A stretch of 64,000 nucleotides of DNA from positions 20,276,489 to 20,340,488 of the forward strand of contig NC_092572.1 of NCBI RefSeq assembly GCF_037975245.1, read 5' to 3'. Shown here one piece after another: positions 11,535-19,998 of this stretch. Within the stretch, counting starts at the first letter, position 1, and each line of letters opens with the position of its first letter. The position numbers were made by a program, and so were the translations under genes. The DNA is from Apostichopus japonicus. Its lineage: Eukaryota > Echinodermata > Holothuroidea > Aspidochirotida > Stichopodidae. Under the pieces are notes generated by a model. It saw nothing but the letters and a program-made list of their open reading frames with translations, made no database searches and was not told the origin of the DNA.

Positions 11535-11886
11535 TTGTATATATGCTTATTTATGCTTATATATGCTTATAATTATATATATATATATATGCTTATATAT
11601 ATATATATATAGTATTTTATATAGTTATATATATATATATAATATTATATATATATATATATATAGTATTTTATATAGTTATATATATATATGTATATAT
11701 ATATAATATTATATATATGTATATATTTATATAAATATAATATTTTATATATATATATATATATGTATATTTATATATATATATATATAATATTTTATAT
11801 ATATATATATATATAATATTATATATATATAAATATATATATATAACAGATATATATATATATAAAGTTATATACATATATATACA
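11535..11886. repeat. TA-rich microsatellite
   Basis: About 350 bp of (TA)n with interspersed GCTTATATA and AATATTTTATATA phrases. The TYR/ILE-only reading frame across it is an artefact. Confidence 0.95.
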
Positions 11887-13642
11887 AACGCTGGAATTAT
11901 TGATTTTCTTTCAACTTTCTTCCATTTTTATTGCCGACGTCCATTGAGACCTTTCACATGACTAGCGATATTTGTTTACACGAGCTTCGGCGAACTATCA
12001 AGCCACAATTCCAGATCGAGATAGAAATATTGTACATTTATGGCTGAAATGATCGACAGATAATATGTGTGTGTATGAAGAGGGGACAGGTCGAGAGGAA
12101 GACCTGCAAATTAGCCAATGTGCATGATTTAGCAGGGTTACCAATAAAGCCTTATGTGATATTTCCCTAAACCACGAAATCTCCATATAAGAGTTTAAAC
12201 CATGAAGCAATTTCCACTAGCTTTGTGACCATGTGACCATGGGCTTGCGTAAAAGAAAGGGCGAAATAGGGAACCCATATCGTCATGTCAAGTAGGACAA
12301 TAGTTGTTAATGTTTTTATTAAAGTTTATGAAACTGTTATAATCAAGTACTGAAAAATGTTATAAAACTTGACTGCTCATTAGGAGAAACTGGTCAGTAC
12401 AATAATCCAGATACCATCACAAACATTAAACGCGGAATTGTGTCAAACCAGAGTTTTGAGACAATTCCCGAAGTGAGACAACTCACTTGGTGAAGTGAGA
12501 CAACTCCCGACTATACGGATCCATGATTCCAAATTCCAGCATTTCAATGCTTTCTCAAGACATAGCATCAGAGATTTAAATAAGCTCTAACACTATTCAA
12601 GAGGTGTGTGTGTGCTAACTGGCACTAACGTTAGTCCTGCAAAGTATTCAAAGCTACCCATGGCATGATTGATGAATCGCACTTTTTACAACATACCCTT
12701 TTCAGATGAAATCAAAGTGGTATGGAATTGAGGGGTGGCGTAATGTACATAGAACATTTTGATTTCCTTTAAGAGGCCTTTTAGCAGACATGTCCCGCCA
12801 ATATTTATGTAACAATATTTGCCACAGTATCAACACGATAAAGAGAGAGATAGGTACACTGTTGTGCTTAAATCCTTTTCAACAATAACAAGGTGCAATG
12901 AGGTGATTGAAGTGTAAAAAGTAGGCATATATGTGGTAAAGTAGCAAAATCTTGTAACAACAATTTTCTTAAACTTTATGATAAAAGCGGACAATAGTTT
13001 TTAATTTTCAATAATAAGAATAATAACAATAGAACGAAGAGGTAAAGAAATACCCCTCTGCTAAATTACATAACACGTGGTGGGTATCACGTTTGTATTT
13101 TGCTGACCCAGAATTGTTCACGAAAAATTGCACCCATATGGTAATTGAATGAACTGACAACCTGACGTACCACAGAGATCGCTATAGCTCAGCTGGAAGA
13201 TTTCAGCTGAGCAAATGAGACTCCGGAAATAAGGGAGTGTGATGTTGAGAGCATACACATTTTGGAAAAGGTCGGTGACACAGAAAACGTGGAAATACGT
13301 AACGTTGGGAATCCGACTATCTTTAGGCTCAGTAACGTCAGACAGATTTTTGAGGTGTTACTGGACGAGTGAATGCAATATGGCAGTCGAAAATGTTCAC
13401 AATTGTCAAGATAGAGGATTAGATCCTCTTTCATTTCTAGTTATTGAGGCAGAAAAATGCACAGTCGGGAGGAAAATAGAGAAATAGACCATACATAGGG
13501 TATAATATGTTTAAGAGAAGCAGGCACGCAAAGTGTAATCCAGGCTTAACTCGGACAAGAAAGTGCAGAAAATTTAGCCAAACTCACATATCCAACACGT
13601 GAACATATAACATATTCCACAAAGAATCTTGAATATATAAAG
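11887..13642. other. No gene seen
   Basis: No recognised exon or element. An A-box-like TAGCTCAGCTGGAAGA at about 13185 has no matching B box, so no tRNA is called. Confidence 0.5.
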
Positions 13643-13647
13643 ACAAT
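13643..13647. repeat. Target duplication of gypsy element, left copy (ACAAT)
   Basis: ACAAT abuts the left LTR and is repeated exactly at 19994-19998 next to the right LTR. Confidence 0.9.
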
Positions 13648-13800
13648 TGTAACATTTGATGTTTACGTATATGTATTATTTACTTGGATATAAACAGAGT
13701 CAGGACTTTTTGGAGGTCGCCATGTTTATTGCTCATCAGAAAGGGGTCGCTCTTTACTTTTACAAGAATTACAATGTGATCGCAATATCAATACATTACA
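13648..13800 (-). repeat. 3' LTR
   Basis: 153 bp starting TGTAACATTTGATG and ending ATACATTACA, repeated at 19842-19993. It is the downstream LTR because the coding strand is minus. Confidence 0.95.
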
Positions 13801-13816
13801 TCCCTTCCCCCTTTTA
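13801..13816 (-). promoter_or_regulatory. Polypurine tract for plus-strand priming
   Basis: On the coding strand this reads AAAAGGGGGAAGGGA immediately before the 3' LTR, the expected position and composition of a PPT. Confidence 0.9.
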
Positions 13817-13941
13817 GACTTAAACTTAAAACGTGTGAAATACCTTTTTAAAACTATAACAATTTTGAATGTTTCTAAAACACAACTATTCCATAACTAA
13901 CTATTTAGCTAGTCTATGGTTTCAACTCGGTAACAAAGTCT

Positions 13942-16443
13942 TCAAATCTTTTGGGAACTTTTCTGATTCGAGTCGGTCGGGTAGGTGTACTCTGCAGTTT
14001 GTAGTGGAGTTGCACTCCTATCCGAATAAGTTTCATCAGTTTGATACTTTTTGAGGTGAGCGGAATTCCTTTTGTATTGAACTCCTTCTGGGGATTCAAC
14101 AGTTACTTGACTATTAAATCTGTCAACCACTTCAAACGGTACTTCACAAAATGGTGCAGTTAACTTGTTTTGCTCCTTTTGTTTTACAAGTACATGATCG
14201 CCTATTTGAATGTCACTAGTTTTAACATGTCGTTTTACATCAGCATAATCCTTTGCTTTTTGTTTCATTTCAGTATCCCTGTCTTTCATGTTTTCTTCCT
14301 GACTTTGGGAAAATTTCACATCAGGTAATTTTGTCCTGAGTGACCTTTTGAAAAGACTCTCTGCAGGGCTCACACCTGTAGTAGAGTGTGGGGTGGAACG
14401 ATAAGCCAGCAGAAAGTTATTTAACTCTCTTTTCCAATCAGACTTTTGAATCTGTGCGATTTTGAGTACTTTTAAAATCGTCCTATTTTGCCTTTCAACT
14501 TCCCCGTTTGCCTGAGGCCATAACGGTGTACTCTTCCTATGTTCAACTCCTGAGGTACTCAAGAAGTTTTCAAATTCAATTGAAGTGAAATTAGAAGCAT
14601 TGTCAGTTTTGAGACTCTCTGGTAGGCCAAATCTACAAAACATGCGTTCCAAACATTCAATAACCTTTTCAGTAGTTATGGATTTCAGGATGTCTACTTC
14701 GAAAACTCTACTGTAGTAATCAACTGTTACTAACAAATATGATCCATCAGGTAGTGGGCCAAGAATATCAGTTGCCAAATGTTGCCAAGGTTCTGTCGGT
14801 AATGGTGTCGACTTTATTGGTTCTGGGAAATTTGCCTTACCAACTACCTGACAGCCGTGACATGATTTACATTTTCGTTCTATGTCCTTGTCGGCTCCAG
14901 GCCACCATACCTTTGTACGTAACCTTTGCTTGCTTTTAACTATGCCTTGATGGCCTTCGTGTGCTAAATTTATCACTTGAGCACGAAGAGATTGTGGAAT
15001 AACAATGCGGGTGCCCCTTAAAACTAATTGTCTCAACACTGCCAATTCGAACCTCACACTTTTGTACCCTTTTGGAATGTCTGTCCAGTTTTCATTTATG
15101 ACACATTTTCTTAACAATGATATTTCTGGATCCACTGATGATTCTTTTTCTACCTGTTGGATTGGTATCGCCACTGGAGTTGCATGACTAGCAATAAACC
15201 GAATATGTTCTTCCCCTATGTTTTGACCACTCGATTTTGCCCCCGTTTTGGAAATTAACCTTGAGAGACAATCAGCTATGTTCCTTGGACCAGGAATATA
15301 GACTACTTGGAAGTCATATGACTGCAACCTCAGGACCCATCGCTCAATTCGAGCAGAAGGTTTTGCCTTTTTAGCATAGATATACTGAAGAGGTTTGTGG
15401 TCAGTCAGCAACTCAAATGAAATACCATAAAGATATATATGAAATCTTTCACATGCCCACACGATTCCTAATGCTTCTTTCTCAGTTTGTGAGTAACGTT
15501 TCTCAACATCACTCAAACTTCTACTCGCATATGCTATTATGCGGGGCTGGCCTGCTTGAATTTGCACTAATATACCACCTAGACCGACTGGGCTTGCATC
15601 AGTTATGACTTTGGTTTTAGCGTTTGGGTCGAAATAACCTAGCGTTTCAGCCTTTGTCAATGCATCTTTAAGATCGCAAAATGATTTGTTTTGGTCTGGG
15701 CCGCAGTCAAATTTGACCCCTTTTTTTGTCAGTCGCCTTAGTGGTTCAGACACGGTCGCAAGATCTGGAATGAATCGCGCACAATATTGGACTAATCCAA
15801 GAAAACTACGGACTTCGCTTGCATTAGTAGGCCTGCATGCATCTTTTACTGCTTGAATTTTCTCATCACTGGGACTTACCCCATTGCTTGAGAGATCATG
15901 ACCCATGAATGTAAGTTTATCAAGACCAAATTGACATTTGTCCTTATTCAATGTTAAACCTGCTTTAGAGATACAGTCCAGTACTTTAACTAATCTGGTA
16001 TTGTGTTGTTCCTCGTCTTTCCCATGAACAATTATATCGTCAGAGATGCTGTGGGCTCCCTCACATCCTGCTATGACTTGCTGTATGATGTGTTGGTACG
16101 TTTCAGGAGCAGAGCTAATCCCGAACATAAGCCTCTTGTACCGGAATAGTCCAGCATGTGTGACGAATGTTGTAATTTCCCGAGAACTCTCCTCTAACTC
16201 GATCTGGTGAAAACCCCATTTTAGGTCTAGCTTGGTAAATAGGGAACTACCGTTCATTTCGTAGAGAACTTCTTCAACCGTAGGGATCGGGTGCCTTTCC
16301 CGGATGATCGCATCATTGGCTAATCTCATGTCAACACACAATCGAATATCGCCCCCAGATTTAGGAACTATAACTACCGGGCTTACCCAAGGTGTTGGGC
16401 CTTTAACTTCTTCGATGATATCTTGTTCCATTAGTTCCTTCAA
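13942..16443 (-). CDS. pol: Retrotransposon pol: RT, RNase H, integrase
   Basis: An open frame of 833 codons. The reverse transcriptase is at the N-terminus (LDLKWGFHQI; catalytic ISDDI near residue 134, with Ser-Asp-Asp in place of the usual Tyr-x-Asp-Asp). RNase H is near residue 280 (ITDASPVGLGG). The integrase has an HHCC zinc domain near 497-530 (HEGHQG...CKSCHGC) and D,D-35-E residues near 558 (DILG), 612 (TDNASNF) and 645 (ANGEVE). No chromodomain is evident. The frame has no ATG of its own at the upstream edge; it overlaps the gag-protease frame by four bases and lacks the first residues of the RT linker. All visible catalytic residues are kept. The enzyme copies element RNA into DNA and integrates it. 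Confidence 0.92.
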   Translation of the reverse strand: MKELMEQDIIEEVKGPTPWVSPVVIVPKSGGDIRLCVDMRLANDAIIRERHPIPTVEEVLYEMNGSSLFTKLDLKWGFHQIELEESSREITTFVTHAGLFRYKRLMFGISSAPETYQHIIQQVIAGCEGAHSISDDIIVHGKDEEQHNTRLVKVLDCISKAGLTLNKDKCQFGLDKLTFMGHDLSSNGVSPSDEKIQAVKDACRPTNASEVRSFLGLVQYCARFIPDLATVSEPLRRLTKKGVKFDCGPDQNKSFCDLKDALTKAETLGYFDPNAKTKVITDASPVGLGGILVQIQAGQPRIIAYASRSLSDVEKRYSQTEKEALGIVWACERFHIYLYGISFELLTDHKPLQYIYAKKAKPSARIERWVLRLQSYDFQVVYIPGPRNIADCLSRLISKTGAKSSGQNIGEEHIRFIASHATPVAIPIQQVEKESSVDPEISLLRKCVINENWTDIPKGYKSVRFELAVLRQLVLRGTRIVIPQSLRAQVINLAHEGHQGIVKSKQRLRTKVWWPGADKDIERKCKSCHGCQVVGKANFPEPIKSTPLPTEPWQHLATDILGPLPDGSYLLVTVDYYSRVFEVDILKSITTEKVIECLERMFCRFGLPESLKTDNASNFTSIEFENFLSTSGVEHRKSTPLWPQANGEVERQNRTILKVLKIAQIQKSDWKRELNNFLLAYRSTPHSTTGVSPAESLFKRSLRTKLPDVKFSQSQEENMKDRDTEMKQKAKDYADVKRHVKTSDIQIGDHVLVKQKEQNKLTAPFCEVPFEVVDRFNSQVTVESPEGVQYKRNSAHLKKYQTDETYSDRSATPLQTAEYTYPTDSNQKSSQKI

Positions 16444-17843
16444 CTTGTCCTTAACGTTGGTCGGAGGCTGAATGGAATTCTGCGTACGCTTTGTGCTACC
16501 GGTTTAACAGACTTATTAATGTGGATTTTCGCTTGATATCCTTTTAGTTTGCCGAATCCTTCAAAACATTGCGGATATTGTGCACGGATATCCTGTGCAC
16601 TCTTTACTTGGTTAATGTCAAGCCCTATTTTAAGCACATTCAGCTCAATTGCGCTCTCTTTCCCTAATAGAGGGCATCCTTCTCCATCGATGACGTAGAA
16701 TGTTGCTTCGGTTTTAGACTCGCGGATCTTTGCTGTCGTTGCAAATTTTCCTAGCACTTTTAACGGTTTTCCGCCTCCGTATGGATACAAAGTCTTATCT
16801 ATTTTTGCCGACTCGCAGGTTATCCGTTGTTGCTTTAAATTGTCCCATGTCTTTTTGTCGATAATGTTGCATGATGCGCCTGAATCAATCAGCATCTCCA
16901 CATTGACTCTCCCTACTTTTACATCTACTGTTACACCTGACTTACGGGAACTGGTCACTGCGAAGGCAAAGTCATTTGCCAAGTCAACTAGATTGACGTC
17001 ATCATCATCTTTTCTGTTCCGGTTTTGTCTTCCCCCTTTTTGCTTCCCCTTTTGATAACGTTCTGGTTTAGTTTTGCACATCTTCGCGAAATGCCCAATT
17101 AAATGACACTTTGTGCATACTTCATCTTTCGCGGGACAGTTTAAATCGCGTGAGAAATGTCCTCTACCGCAGCGATAACAACCAGTATCTTTATTATAGG
17201 CTTTTCCCTTTTTATTTTTATTCCAGTGTGCCCCTTTAAGGCTTGGCCTCACCTGATTTGACCTTTGGCTGACGCGATTAACTGATTCTGACTTTTCAGT
17301 GTTCAAGTTTGACCCATGGTTATTTTCTAACTCCATTGCTTTCATCTGTGCATCAACGGTTTCCATTGCTCGAGAAATTTCTTGTAAATCATCTAATTTT
17401 AGCCCTGTCCCTTTTGTCAACAATTTACGCCGTAGGGCTGACGAATTACATTTGTCAATCACTTGATCACGAATGTGCTCCTTTGATTCTTGGCCAAACA
17501 CGCAATTTACCGCTTGTCGCGTTAATCGCGCTATGAATTGGTCAACGGCTTCAGATTCCTCCTGTTTCATTTGGCGGAATATGTGCCGCTCATAAGGCAC
17601 GTTGACTTTAGGTGTGAAATAGTCATCTAATGTTTTCATAGTAAGCTCGTACTTACTCTGCGTTGTCGTCGTATCTGTACTATTAGTACTAGGTTGTAGT
17701 GTTGGCAACGTTTCAAACAGATCCTGTACATCCATGCCCGCCGTGTGTAGTAGTAATGCAGTTTTCTGTGCGTCATCGGTTATCCCCCTACTTGTTATGT
17801 AAAAGGTGAATGCCCTTTTCCAACGTTTCCATCGAGGAGACAT
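16440..17843 (-). CDS. gag: Retrotransposon gag and protease
   Basis: 467 codons from the ATG at 17843. The N-terminal half is capsid-like (WKRWKRAFTFYI; RQMKQEESEAVDQFIARL). Two CCHC zinc knuckles lie near residues 221-260 (CYRCGRGHF..., CTKCHLIGHFAKMC). An aspartic protease with LIDSGAS lies near residue 316. The frame ends shortly after the conserved RRIPFSLR linker that normally leads straight into RT, and RT continues in another frame. Because this join lies after protease, not between gag and protease, a disabling 1-base change is more likely than programmed frameshifting. The open frame runs further upstream without a stop into the foldback insertion at 17860. An in-frame ATG on the far side (19761-19759) looks like the original start, now cut off. 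Confidence 0.9.
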   Translation of the reverse strand: MSPRWKRWKRAFTFYITSRGITDDAQKTALLLHTAGMDVQDLFETLPTLQPSTNSTDTTTTQSKYELTMKTLDDYFTPKVNVPYERHIFRQMKQEESEAVDQFIARLTRQAVNCVFGQESKEHIRDQVIDKCNSSALRRKLLTKGTGLKLDDLQEISRAMETVDAQMKAMELENNHGSNLNTEKSESVNRVSQRSNQVRPSLKGAHWNKNKKGKAYNKDTGCYRCGRGHFSRDLNCPAKDEVCTKCHLIGHFAKMCKTKPERYQKGKQKGGRQNRNRKDDDDVNLVDLANDFAFAVTSSRKSGVTVDVKVGRVNVEMLIDSGASCNIIDKKTWDNLKQQRITCESAKIDKTLYPYGGGKPLKVLGKFATTAKIRESKTEATFYVIDGEGCPLLGKESAIELNVLKIGLDINQVKSAQDIRAQYPQCFEGFGKLKGYQAKIHINKSVKPVAQSVRRIPFSLRPTLRTS

Positions 17844-17854
17844 ACTTGCAAAGT

Positions 17855-17860
17855 CGCCCG
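17855..17860. repeat. 6-bp target duplication of foldback element (CGCCCG), left
   Basis: CGCCCG directly precedes the left terminus and is repeated at 19752-19757 after the right terminus. Confidence 0.85.
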
Positions 17861-17897
17861 TATGGCAAGCCGTTTTAACATTTACCTCTCTATTCTA

Positions 17898-18380
17898 CTT
17901 AAGTAGAATTAATTCCACTTAAGTAGAATACAATTAAGCTTAAGTGAAATGAATTGCACTTAAGTAGAATACAATTAAGCTTAAGTAAAATGAATTGCAC
18001 TTAAGTAGAATTGCATTTTACTTAAGTTTAATTGTATTCCACTTAAGTAAAATTACCACTTTCTTTTAAGCTTAAGTTAAATTCAATTTCACTTAAGCTT
18101 AATTGTATTCTACTTAAGTAAAATACAATTCTACTTAAGTAAAATTTAATTTAGCTTAAGTAAAAGTGTCATTCTTTTTCACTTAAGCTAAATGCATTTT
18201 ACTTAAGTAAAATTGTATTTTACTTAAGTAGAATACAATTAAGCTTAAGTGAAATTGAATTTAACTTAAGCTAAATTGTATTCTACTTAAGTAGAATTGT
18301 ATTTTACTTAAGTAGAATACAATTGCATTTTACTTAAGTAAAATTCAATTCTACTTAAGTAAAATACAATTTAGCTTAAG
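17898..18380. repeat. Left CTTAAG palindrome array (23 units)
   Basis: CTTAAG starts at 17898, 17918, 17939, 17959, 17980, 18000, 18021, 18042, 18071, 18092, 18113, 18134, 18155, 18182, 18202, 18223, 18244, 18265, 18286, 18307, 18333, 18354 and 18375. Steps are 20-21 bp except three of 26-29. Flanking bases on each side come from a small set (TTTTA, TTCTA, TTCCA, TTTCA, TTTAG, TTAAG, TTGCA) and are often mirrored. Confidence 0.97.
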
Positions 18381-18393
18381 TGGAAATGAAGGA

Positions 18394-18422
18394 TATGGCA
18401 AGCCGTTATATCGTTTACCTCG
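18394..18422 (+). repeat. Internal copy of the element terminus
   Basis: TATGGCAAGCCGTTATATCG followed by TTTACCTCG closely matches the left end at 17861, in the same direction. No inverted partner was found on the right side of the core. Confidence 0.8.
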
Positions 18423-19290
18423 TGTGGTTGGTCTGGGGGCAATGTTTACATGCATGGTACCATGCCTTGTGATACTTCTACTACTAGTACCACTGATTGG
18501 TGGTATGTCGTGTTGTAGTCGTTCCCTTGCCCTCAAAAGTGCTTTTCCAACTGCATCAGCAACAGTTTGCAACGATCTATTGGCTGGCTGCATTTACCAA
18601 ATGTCTAACGTTCAGACTCAGTGATAAACAAAGCTTTGCTTCATTTGCTAAGTATGGTGTTATGTTCGTATATACACAACGAAAGCTGGATAAGTATCGC
18701 AGAATGGGGGAATGGCCGCAAATGGTTACGTAACTAGTACGTCTTGAACGTAACTCTATAGGTCTCGCATCACAATTAATTGTTCCATTGACTTACACAC
18801 TAAACTCATCACTTTCAAGACCTGCCAAAGCATAGATAGAAGTTTTCATCTGGTATATCCTACCCACCACATGATAGCTGTGTTCTAGTGGCCTATCATG
18901 GCATTTGCAAACTTCCATATCATGACCGTTTAGATTATGAGCTAGAAGAGGAGCAAGTTTATCACACTGAACCCTTCCATATGCTCGTTCGGAGTAATAT
19001 CAACATTTAACCAAAGATTTTTAAAATGGTTTATATCACCTTCGATCCTCCCTATTTTCACACCATCTGTACTTAAAATTATGCTCTTTCATATAAAGGC
19101 AGAAAAAACGATGACAGTAAATGATAACATGCTTTAGGAAGCTTTACGTTAGGTACTTTTACCTCTTTTCTGACAATGGTAAACCTATTGAGCGGATGAA
19201 CACGTGGTGAGGTACCTAAAATAGTATACAGAGTCGGACTTCGCGGCAAGTACAGTGACGCAATGAGTAGCATATACTGATTGACCAATC
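18423..19290. other. Core of foldback element; no gene recognised
   Basis: Unique-looking sequence between the two palindrome arrays. Open frames are 65-80 codons with no known motif. Confidence 0.5.
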
Positions 19291-19298
19291 ACATTTTA

Positions 19299-19714
19299 CT
19301 TAAGCTAAATTGCATTTTACTTAAGTGAAATAGATTGACCAATCACATTTCACTTAAGCGTAATTCTATTTCACTTAAGTAAAATGCAATTTAGCTTAAG
19401 TGAAATTGAAAAGCCATTTTGCTTAAGTAGAATAGCATTTTACTTAAGTAGAATTGAATTTTACTTAAGCAGAATTGCATTTTACTTAAGTAGAATTGAA
19501 TTTTACTTAAGCAGAATTGTATTTTACTTAAGTAGAATTGTATTTTACTTAAGTAAAATACGATGTAGACAAAAACCGTTTGAACTTAAGCTAATATGAA
19601 TTCCACTTAAGTGGAATACAATTAAGCTTAAGTAAAATGCAATTCTACTTAAGTGCAATTCATTTTACTTAAGCTTAATTGTATTCTACTTAAGTGGAAT
19701 TAATTCTACTTAAG
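19299..19714. repeat. Right CTTAAG palindrome array (19 units)
   Basis: CTTAAG starts at 19299, 19320, 19353, 19374, 19395, 19422, 19443, 19464, 19485, 19506, 19527, 19548, 19585, 19606, 19627, 19648, 19668, 19689 and 19709. Steps are mostly exactly 21 bp. An ATTGACCAATCACATTT phrase occurs twice near 19280 and 19333. The reading frame that gives FYLSRI repeats at 19384-19599 is a by-product of the 21-bp period. Confidence 0.97.
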
Positions 19715-19751
19715 TAGAATAGAGAGGTAAATGTTAAAACGGCTTGCCATA

Positions 19752-19757
19752 CGCCCG
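19752..19757. repeat. 6-bp target duplication of foldback element, right
   Basis: CGCCCG, the partner of 17855-17860. Confidence 0.85.
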
Positions 19758-19828
19758 TCATGTTAAACGATGCCACCGTATCCACGTCCAGTGCTAATGC
19801 CATGATGATAGGTGATGTTTTTACTTTA

Positions 19829-19839
19829 CCTCGTCGCCA
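19829..19839 (-). promoter_or_regulatory. Primer binding site, tRNA-Ser(GCT) type
   Basis: The plus strand reads CCTCGTCGCCA, identical to the 3' end (with CCA) of animal tRNA-Ser(GCT) as I recall it. It lies two bases inside the 5' LTR, so the element RNA would pair with that tRNA. Confidence 0.8.
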
Positions 19840-19841
19840 TA

Positions 19842-19993
19842 TGTAACATTTGATGTTTACGTATATGTATTATTTACTTGGATATAAACAGAGTCAGGAT
19901 TTCTGGAGGTCGCCATGTTTATTGCTCATCAGAAAGAGGTCGCTCTTTACTTTTACAAGAATTACAATGTGATCGCAATATCAATACATTACA
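19842..19993 (-). repeat. 5' LTR
   Basis: 152 bp, TGTAACATTTGATG to ATACATTACA, nearly identical to 13648-13800. It should carry the element promoter. Confidence 0.95.
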
Positions 19994-19998
19994 ACAAT
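19994..19998. repeat. Target duplication of gypsy element, right copy (ACAAT)
   Basis: Exact partner of 13643-13647. Confidence 0.9.

Larger units (their letters stand above)
17861..19751. mobile_element. Foldback-type DNA element with palindromic CTTAAG arrays
   Basis: A 1,891-bp insertion inside the retrotransposon. The two ends are an exact 85-bp inverted repeat (17861-17945 against 19667-19751) beginning TATGGCAAGCCGTTTTAACA; similarity continues further with mismatches. Both arms then consist of tandem palindromes centred on CTTAAG. The middle (about 18420-19280) has no recognisable transposase, so it is probably non-autonomous. A third, same-direction copy of the terminus (TATGGCAAGCCGTT) lies at 18394, hinting at a nested or rearranged structure. 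Drosophila FB and sea urchin TU elements have long inverted repeats built from tandem units, but their duplications are about 9 and 8 bp; the 6-bp duplication and the unit sequence here do not match a family I can name. Confidence 0.85.
13648..19993 (-). mobile_element. Ty3/gypsy LTR retrotransposon (Mag/SURL-like), full length with insert
   Basis: A complete element in minus orientation. It has a 5' LTR at 19842-19993 and a 3' LTR at 13648-13800, both TG...CA, with about two substitutions and one 1-bp gap between them. It also has a 5-bp ACAAT duplication, a polypurine tract, a tRNA primer site and both coding blocks. Short LTRs, a tRNA-Ser(GCT) primer match and an ISDD-type RT active site suggest the Mag/SURL branch; this is an inference from family knowledge. 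Near-identical LTRs indicate recent insertion, yet the copy is now broken by a 1.9-kb foldback element in the gag 5' end and by a reading-frame change between protease and RT. Confidence 0.93.

Noticed and set aside
11671-11877. Tyr/Ile-only frame
   Set aside because: Translation of a TA microsatellite.
13869-14054. Plus-strand frame over the retrotransposon
   Set aside because: Overlaps the end of the minus-strand pol frame and has no motif of its own.
17898-18380. CRISPR-like array
   Set aside because: No unique spacers between conserved repeats, the units are self-palindromic, and the DNA is animal genomic inside a transposon.
19384-19599. Open frame with repeated FYLSRI heptads
   Set aside because: It is the translation of the 21-bp palindrome repeat; the period happens to be a multiple of three.
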